DNA of 8,911 nt, from contig JAEZFJ010000189.1 in NCBI GenBank assembly GCA_023437755.1, forward strand, positions 1 through 8,911. The letters are read 5' to 3'. Source of the DNA: Pseudomonadota bacterium (GTDB lineage: Bacteria; Pseudomonadota; Alphaproteobacteria; Rhizobiales; Devosiaceae). The position numbers and the translations under genes are program-made. Shown in pieces: positions 6,963 to 8,911 of the stretch; positions within the stretch are counted from its first letter, which is position 1, and every line of letters starts with the position of its first letter. The notes below the pieces were generated by a model that ran no database searches, was not told the DNA's origin, and saw nothing but the letters and a program-made list of their open reading frames with translations.

Positions 6963-8111
6963 GTGCCGATAGACAATGACTCATTGATGATCGCCATCGC
7001 CGTCTCCGGCGCCGCGCTGATGCTGGTGTTGGTGATCGCCTGGCTCAACTCGCGCCGCGATTCCTACCTCCTCAGCTGGACCGTCGGCATCACCCTCGTT
7101 GTCGTCGCACTCTTGGCCCTGGGCATGCGCAACGGCGCCTACGACCTTGTCCACCAGCTCGTCCCTTATGCTCTGCTGCTGGCCGGCCTGAGCGTCGTGC
7201 TGGTCGGCGCGTTCCAGTTCCGTCATGGCCGCGCGCCGCTGGTTGCTCTGCTGGCGCTGCTCGCCGTTGCCGAAGCGGCCATGGCCGTTCCCACCCTGCT
7301 CGGCTGGTCCGGCATCGGCACCATCGCCCTCAACACCGCCTGCGCGCTGATCATGACGCTATGCGCCTGGCAATACTGGGCCGGCCGCGCTGAATCCCCG
7401 GTAGTGCTGACCGTCAACGCCCTGATCTACGCCGTCACCGGTGCAAGCTTCCTCGCCTGCGCGGTGCTTCTGACGGTGGAGCAAAGCTGGGTGCTCACCG
7501 CGCCTCCCACCAACTGGGCCGAGGAGTTCAACTCCCTCATGGCCATTGTCGGGCTGACCGGCGTGGGATCGTTGTCGCTGACCCTCAATCACTCCCGCAT
7601 GGCCCGGCGCCATCGCGAAGAAGCCAACACCGATTCTCTGACCGGCGTGCTCAACCGCCGCGCTCTGTTCGATCGTTTCGACAACGCCGTGCTGCCCGCC
7701 GGCACCGCCGTGTTGATGTTTGATCTCGACCACTTCAAGCAGATCAACGACCACCGCGGCCATGCCGCCGGCGACCGGGTGCTCCAGCACTTCGCGCAGA
7801 TCCTGTGCGCTGATCTCCGTCCCGCCGACGCGGTCGCCCGACTGGGCGGTGAGGAGTTCTGCGCGGTCCTCGCCGGCAGGGACCGCGAGGAGGCAGCCGA
7901 CGCCGCCGAGCAGGTCCGTCGAGCCTTCGAACTGGCCGCCATTCCGATCGGCAACGGTACCAGCGCCGCCACTGTCAGCGTCGGCGTCGCCATCAACGGC
8001 CCGGCCGAGAGTTTCTCCTCAGCGCTGAGCCGTGCCGACGCCGCCCTTTATTCGGCCAAGCAGGGCGGCCGGAACCAGATCCGCGCCGCCGCCTTGCGCC
8101 TCGTGGCCTAG
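6963..8111 (+). CDS. Membrane-anchored GGDEF diguanylate cyclase
   Basis: Predicted to make cyclic di-GMP from two GTP molecules. The protein is 382 residues. The N-terminal ~210 residues hold about six or seven membrane helices (near 8-29, 37-54, 63-83, 91-111, 117-137, 147-171 and possibly 190-208) with no recognised sensor family. The C-terminal GGDEF domain (about 215-378) has TDSLTGVLNRRAL at its start, metal-binding D254 in FDLDHFKQIND, the GGEEF active site at 295-299, and the RxxD product-inhibition site at 286-289 (RPAD) with the usual spacing. All indicate an active, feedback-inhibited enzyme. No EAL domain is present. The GTG at 6963 is chosen because GGAG and a G-rich run precede it. 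The next in-frame ATG (6987) has no ribosome-binding site and would cut into the first helix. The stop overlaps the convergent yqeY by 4 nt. Confidence 0.92.
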   Translation: MPIDNDSLMIAIAVSGAALMLVLVIAWLNSRRDSYLLSWTVGITLVVVALLALGMRNGAYDLVHQLVPYALLLAGLSVVLVGAFQFRHGRAPLVALLALLAVAEAAMAVPTLLGWSGIGTIALNTACALIMTLCAWQYWAGRAESPVVLTVNALIYAVTGASFLACAVLLTVEQSWVLTAPPTNWAEEFNSLMAIVGLTGVGSLSLTLNHSRMARRHREEANTDSLTGVLNRRALFDRFDNAVLPAGTAVLMFDLDHFKQINDHRGHAAGDRVLQHFAQILCADLRPADAVARLGGEEFCAVLAGRDREEAADAAEQVRRAFELAAIPIGNGTSAATVSVGVAINGPAESFSSALSRADAALYSAKQGGRNQIRAAALRLVA

Positions 8112-8569
8112 GCGCTGGCCGCCGCCAACGCCGCCCGCACCTTGCCGCTCGCCTTGCCGAAGTCGATCCGGCCCGGATACTCGGTTTTGAGCTGCGCGAT
8201 TACCTTGCCCATGTCCTTGGGGCCCTCCGCGCCGGTCGTGGCGATGGCCGCGCGGATGGCGGCGTCCACTTCCTCGTCGCTGAGTCCCCGCGGCAGGAAC
8301 TCGTTGAGGATGTCGATCTCTTCCTTCTCGACCGTTGCAAGGTCCGCGCGACCTGCCTGGGCATAGATCGCGAAGCTCTCCTCGCGCTGCTTCACCATCT
8401 TCTGAACGATGGCGAGAATCTCCTCGTTCGTCGCCGGCCCGCGATTCTCCTGGCGGATGGCGATGTCCTTGTCCTTGATGGCTGCGTTGATGGCCCGCAG
8501 TGTTGCCGTGCGCCGCTGGTCACGGGCCTTGAGCGCCTGCTTGAGCCCTTCGCTGATCTGGTCGCGCAT
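8108..8569 (-). CDS. yqeY: GatB/YqeY domain-containing protein
   Basis: A 153-residue soluble, helical protein of the YqeY family. It resembles the C-terminal tail domain of the amidotransferase subunit GatB, which binds tRNA, but its own role is not settled. Family signatures include the N-terminal EGLKQALKARDQRRTATLRA helix, KQREESFAIYAQAGR near 60-74, EIDILNEFLPRGLSDEEV near 84-101, and the C-terminal DMGKVIAQLKTEYPG...FGKASGKVRAAL block. The ATG at 8569 is chosen over the in-frame one 16 codons upstream because AAGGAGGT (8586-8579) lies 9 nt before it. A TATATG at 8612-8607 on the same strand is a possible -10 element, but no good -35 accompanies it. Divergent from carA, and tail to tail with the diguanylate cyclase. 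Confidence 0.94.
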   Translation of the reverse strand: MRDQISEGLKQALKARDQRRTATLRAINAAIKDKDIAIRQENRGPATNEEILAIVQKMVKQREESFAIYAQAGRADLATVEKEEIDILNEFLPRGLSDEEVDAAIRAAIATTGAEGPKDMGKVIAQLKTEYPGRIDFGKASGKVRAALAAASA

Positions 8570-8578
8570 TGCCTTTCG

Positions 8579-8586
8579 ACCTCCTT
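8579..8586 (-). promoter_or_regulatory. Strong ribosome-binding site deciding the yqeY start
   Basis: AAGGAGGT on the minus strand is a near-full complement of the 16S rRNA 3' end, 9 nt from the ATG at 8569. It excludes the upstream in-frame ATG at 8617, which would place this site inside the coding region. Confidence 0.75.
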
Positions 8587-8654
8587 GCCATGTCGTGAGC
8601 GGGCACCATATAGGCATGAAACGCCGGTCGCGCCACTTGCGCGGCTTCGCCGAG

Positions 8655-8666
8655 CCTCTTAAGAGG
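8655..8666 (+). promoter_or_regulatory. Perfect 12-bp palindrome in the yqeY-carA intergenic region
   Basis: CCTCTTAAGAGG is a perfect palindrome. It shares its last base with a second one, GAGGCCTC (8666-8673). GCCTC at 8654-8658 can also pair with GAGGC at 8666-8670. It lies about 86 nt upstream of the likely carA translation start. Possible operator or alternative RNA hairpins in the carA leader; function unknown. Confidence 0.35.
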
Positions 8667-8741
8667 AGGCCTCAACCACATCGACCCGGGCGCGTTTCAG
8701 GACAGGCACGAGCTTTCCTGCGCATTGCGCGACCCTAACCT

Positions 8742-8746
8742 GGAGG
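8742..8746 (+). promoter_or_regulatory. Probable carA ribosome-binding site
   Basis: GGAGG stands 6 nt before position 8753 in the carA frame. It is the only Shine-Dalgarno-like sequence at a sensible distance from the expected CarA N-terminus, yet the codon at that distance is GTC rather than a recognised start. Confidence 0.45.
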
Positions 8747-8752
8747 CCCACC

Positions 8753-8911
8753 GTCACCGGCTGGCAGCAATCCCCCGCGACAGCACTTCTGATCCTGTCG
8801 GACGGGACCCGCCTCGAGGGCCGCGGAATTGGCGCTGTCGGTCATGCAGCCGGCGAAGTGTGCTTCAACACCGCCATGACCGGCTACCAGGAGATCCTGA
8901 CTGACCCCTCC
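8753..8911 (+). CDS. carA: Carbamoyl-phosphate synthase small chain CarA, 5' part
   Basis: The glutaminase subunit of carbamoyl-phosphate synthase, supplying ammonia for pyrimidine and arginine biosynthesis. Only the first ~53 codons are present before the window ends. The segment ALLILSDGTRLEGRGIGA followed by GEVCFNTAMTGYQEILTDPS is the characteristic N-terminal domain of CarA. The conserved frame has no ATG, GTG or TTG between the in-frame stop at 8660-8662 and this core. The only good ribosome-binding site, GGAGG at 8742-8746, is followed 6 nt later by GTC (8753-8755), exactly where a GTG would be expected. I therefore set the start at 8753 as provisional; a CTG at 8789 is the first NTG codon in frame. 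Identity is certain; the start is not. Confidence 0.85.

Noticed and set aside
8637..8665. carA promoter TTGCGC-17-TAAGAG
   Set aside because: Spacing is ideal, but each hexamer matches consensus at only three of six positions and the -10 falls inside the palindrome; too weak to annotate.

Overview
This 8.9 kb, GC-rich window looks like chromosome from an alphaproteobacterium, most likely a sphingomonad (Sphingomonadales). The reasons are the gene set carA, yqeY, dnaG, rpoD in that order, a 683-residue group 1 sigma factor with a long acidic/proline-rich non-conserved region, and small HlyU-domain and DUF2442 proteins beside it. The taxonomic call is inference; no rRNA gene is present. I see no tRNA, rRNA, CRISPR array, transposase, integrase or phage gene.

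Left part (1-3608). A plus-strand gene (38-640) encodes a protein with a cytoplasmic domain and two C-terminal membrane segments. It ends exactly where a minus-strand 73-residue gene ends (641). The minus strand then carries, read right to left, rpoD (3608-1557), a DUF2442 gene starting 10 nt after the rpoD stop, and a HlyU-domain gene. These three look like one transcription unit. A 93-nt gap with two short inverted repeats separates them from the 73-residue gene.

Middle (3609-5781). The 175-nt rpoD leader holds three palindromic elements, so rpoD probably has its own promoter although it also lies downstream of dnaG. dnaG (5721-3784) is a complete primase. The 60-nt divergent gap upstream of it contains a perfect consensus DnaA box, TTATCCACA.

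Right part (5782-8911). A small membrane-anchored or secreted protein (5782-6174, +) converges on an HdeD-family membrane protein (6741-6178, -). This is followed by a membrane-bound diguanylate cyclase with an intact GGEEF active site and RxxD inhibitory site (6963-8111, +). The cyclase ends tail to tail, overlapping by 4 nt, with yqeY (8569-8108, -). Divergent from yqeY is the 5' end of carA, cut by the window edge. These three genes separate yqeY from dnaG, genes I remember as close neighbours in related genomes.

Functionally the window is mostly housekeeping: primase, housekeeping sigma factor, a GatB/YqeY-domain protein and the glutaminase subunit of carbamoyl-phosphate synthase. Signalling and envelope genes are interleaved. 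I found no clear new multi-gene system. The points most worth checking are the DnaA box beside dnaG, the absence of any ordinary start codon in the carA frame behind a well-formed ribosome-binding site, the DUF2442 gene coupled to rpoD, and the very tight tail-to-tail gene junctions.
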